DNA of 6,763 nucleotides from Bacillus sp. (in: firmicutes) (GTDB lineage Bacteria > Bacillota > Bacilli > Bacillales > Cytobacillaceae), in NCBI GenBank assembly GCA_003457145.1, contig DMSR01000149.1:1-6763 (forward strand), given 5' to 3'. Positions 5,210 to 6,763 of the stretch are shown in pieces (the stretch's first letter is position 1; each line of letters starts with the position of its first letter). The translations under genes were made by a program, and so were the position numbers. Below the pieces are notes generated by a model. That model saw nothing but the letters and a program-made list of their open reading frames with translations. It ran no database searches and was not told the origin of the DNA.

Positions 5210-6314
5210 ATGGAATTAGCAGATATCAGGAATGAGCTTGAGAAATCAGCTAAGAAATTAGCGGACTTTAGGGGGTCTCTTTGACCTCGAGAACAAGGAA
5301 GCGCGGATAGCTGAGCTGGAAGAGGGCATGCTGGCGCCGGATTTTTGGGATGACCAGCAAAAGGCGCAGGTTGTCATCAATGAGGCGAATGGGCTGAAGG
5401 AACAGGTCCATGTGTTTTATGAGCTATTTGAGATGTATGAGAATCTGGATTTAACGTTTGAGCTTATACGAGAAGAAAGCGATGCAGAGCTTCAGGCAGA
5501 TCTTGAGAAGGAGCTTGGCGAGTTCATTAAGCGTATGAGTGAGTTTGAGCTCCAGCTGCTTCTAAGTGAGGAATTTGATAAGAATAATGCGATTCTTGAA
5601 CTGCATCCGGGTGCAGGCGGTACGGAGTCGCAGGACTGGGGTTCGATGCTCCTGAGAATGTACACGCGCTGGGCGGAAAAGCGCGGCTTCAAGGTTGAGA
5701 CGCTAGATTACCTTCCGGGTGACGAGGCGGGAATCAAAAGTGTGACGCTCGCTATCAAGGGTCATAATGCTTACGGTTATTTGAAGGCGGAAAAAGGGGT
5801 TCACCGACTGGTGCGCATTTCTCCGTTTGATTCATCTGGCCGCCGTCATACCTCTTTCGTATCCTGTGAGGTCATGCCTGAGTTCAACAACGAAATTGAA
5901 ATTGACATCCGAACGGAAGACTTGAAAATCGATACGTACCGTGCGAGCGGTGCTGGCGGTCAGCATATCAATACGACTGACTCAGCTGTCCGCATCACGC
6001 ACTTGCCAACTGGTGTGGTTGTATCATCACAGGCAGAACGTTCACAGATCAAGAACCGTGAAACGTCGATGAAGATGCTAAAAGCTAAGCTTTACCAGCG
6101 TGAAATCGAGCAGCAGCAAGCTGAACTAGATGAAATTCGCGGAGAGCAAAAGGAGATTGGCTGGGGCAGCCAAATCCGCTCCTATGTATTCCATCCCTAT
6201 TCAATGGTGAAGGATCACCGTACTGCTGCGGAATCTGGGAATGTTCAGGCAGTTATGGACGGAGATATTGATATGTTCATCGACGCTTATTTGCGGTCGA
6301 AGTTGACTTTATAA
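5210..6314 (+). CDS. prfB: Peptide chain release factor 2 (RF2), expressed through a programmed +1 frameshift
   Basis: RF2 recognises UGA and UAA in the ribosomal A site and triggers peptide release. Translation starts at the ATG at 5210, behind GAGGTGA (5199-5205). Codons 1-24 run to CTT (5279-5281) and meet an in-frame TGA (5282-5284). Skipping T5282 (+1) continues in the frame of GAC (5283), giving a 367-residue product, as expected for Bacillus RF2 (366 in B. subtilis, from memory). A call starting at the ATG at 5328 would lose the first 39 residues. The discriminator tripeptide SPF is at about 204-206, in [14 protein letters not shown]. The catalytic GGQ, in [21 protein letters not shown], is at about 249-251. 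The C-terminal block [22 protein letters not shown] is family-typical. It is autoregulated because low RF2 activity makes the ribosome pause at TGA and shift. Its own promoter precedes it and an intrinsic terminator follows. Confidence 0.97.
5270..5285 (+). promoter_or_regulatory. RF2 programmed +1 frameshift signal
   Basis: An internal Shine-Dalgarno-like AGGGGG (5270-5275) sits 3 nt before the slippery CTT (5279-5281). TGA follows, and the next base is C (TGAC, a poor termination context). This is the canonical prfB arrangement: peptidyl-tRNA-Leu slips from CTT onto TTT and the next codon read is GAC. Confidence 0.97.
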
Positions 6315-6323
6315 TGGTTATGG

Positions 6324-6356
6324 AATCCTCCGTCGGGTCTTGGCGGGGGATTTTTT
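6324..6356 (+). terminator. Intrinsic terminator of prfB
   Basis: The stem AATCCTCCGTC (6324-6334) pairs with GGCGGGGGATT (6342-6352, with two G-U pairs) around a 7-nt loop, and T continues to 6356. It starts 10 bp after the prfB stop. Its T tract overlaps the stop codon of the convergent NERD gene. On the minus strand no T run follows, so it is mainly a prfB terminator. Confidence 0.88.
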
Positions 6357-6763
6357 ATGTGGATGTATAGATTCTATTTTTCGTTGTTCCTTGAGAGGGT
6401 AGATTCAAATTCACTAGAAGCTTTGTTGCGAGCTTAGGTGAATCAATATGGGTGAGAACCCGGAATTGCTTGTTAGTAATGGTAGGGCTGATTAGCAGGA
6501 AATAGTCTTCGAGTGCTTGTTTATGTGCGTCCTTCGAGATGGTGTCGCAGTGCTTGCAGTTCCATGTGCCGGAGTAGCGTTCCATGGCATAAAGTGAGCA
6601 CGTTGGGCATTGAACTCCTGTGAGATATTGGGATGGATCTATCTTGAATTGGTCGAGATGGGAACCAATAGGCACATCGTTTTTGGCTAAAAGTTTGCTT
6701 AGTTTTTTGTGTTCTTTTCCTGAAAGAATCTCTTTTTTATATCTGGCTAGGAAGTCTTCGATT
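6355..6763 (-). CDS. NERD (nuclease-related) domain protein, C-terminal part, truncated at the window edge
   Basis: The reading frame is open from the right edge (6762) to the TAA at 6355-6357, giving the last 135 residues. The true start lies outside; a GTG at 6675 is internal, because the frame upstream of it (KKEILSGKEHKKLSKLLAKN) also reads as normal protein. The visible part has a zinc-knuckle pair, CPTC and CKHC (fragment residues 52, 55, 69 and 72), with GTW between them. After it comes a helical tail containing SKDAHKQALEDYFLLISPTI. I recognise this as the C-terminal half of the Bacillus NERD-domain family, whose N-terminal half carries the nuclease-like fold; that half cannot be checked here. 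The biological role of the family is not established. It converges on prfB, its stop lying within the prfB terminator T tract, and no separate terminator for it is evident. Confidence 0.78.
   Translation of the reverse strand, partial: IEDFLARYKKEILSGKEHKKLSKLLAKNDVPIGSHLDQFKIDPSQYLTGVQCPTCSLYAMERYSGTWNCKHCDTISKDAHKQALEDYFLLISPTITNKQFRVLTHIDSPKLATKLLVNLNLPSQGTTKNRIYTST

Noticed and set aside
5282..5284. prfB as a pseudogene because of an in-frame TGA
   Set aside because: The TGA is the programmed frameshift site with the complete canonical context, and the downstream frame is intact.

Overview
The window looks like chromosomal DNA from a low-to-moderate GC Gram-positive of the Bacillaceae (Bacillus, Mesobacillus or a close relative). 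The evidence is a Bacillus-type SecA with its C-terminal zinc finger, a release factor 2 gene with the classical autoregulatory frameshift, strong AGGTGA/AAAGGAG ribosome binding sites, a Bacillus-type NERD protein, and a dispersed hairpin repeat whose ends I recognise from Bacillaceae genomes.

Layout. Bases 1-178 hold the tail of one copy and one complete copy of the dispersed repeat. Bases 190-1575 (minus) encode a membrane-anchored NapC/NirT-type cytochrome with ten CXXCH haem motifs. Bases 1576-2171 are a long divergent control region. It contains a candidate cytochrome promoter, a minus-strand terminator-like hairpin with no gene feeding it, several dyads, a good sigma-A promoter for secA, and a secA leader that can fold into mutually exclusive antiterminator-like and terminator hairpins. 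Bases 2172-4685 are secA. Its 3' region is a 38-bp-period tandem array of small G-rich/C-rich hairpins that ends in a strong intrinsic terminator. Bases 5210-6314 are prfB, with its own promoter, a programmed +1 frameshift at codon 25 and a terminator. From the right edge a convergent, 5'-truncated gene for a NERD-domain protein runs in on the minus strand.

How the genes fit together. secA (protein export motor) and prfB (peptide release at UGA/UAA) are conserved housekeeping neighbours in Bacillus. Here they appear transcriptionally separated by a terminator, a repeat array and a dedicated prfB promoter. The cytochrome is the accessory element. It is transcribed divergently from secA, where hpf (yvyD) lies in B. 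subtilis, and probably takes electrons from menaquinol to haems outside the membrane. No partner reductase is visible in the window.

No clear previously undescribed multi-gene system is present. The items best worth checking are the decahaem cytochrome, the secA leader switch, the hairpin array after secA, and a nine-residue block in SecA that departs from an otherwise near-invariant motif. All family assignments rest on motif recognition by eye; no searches were run.
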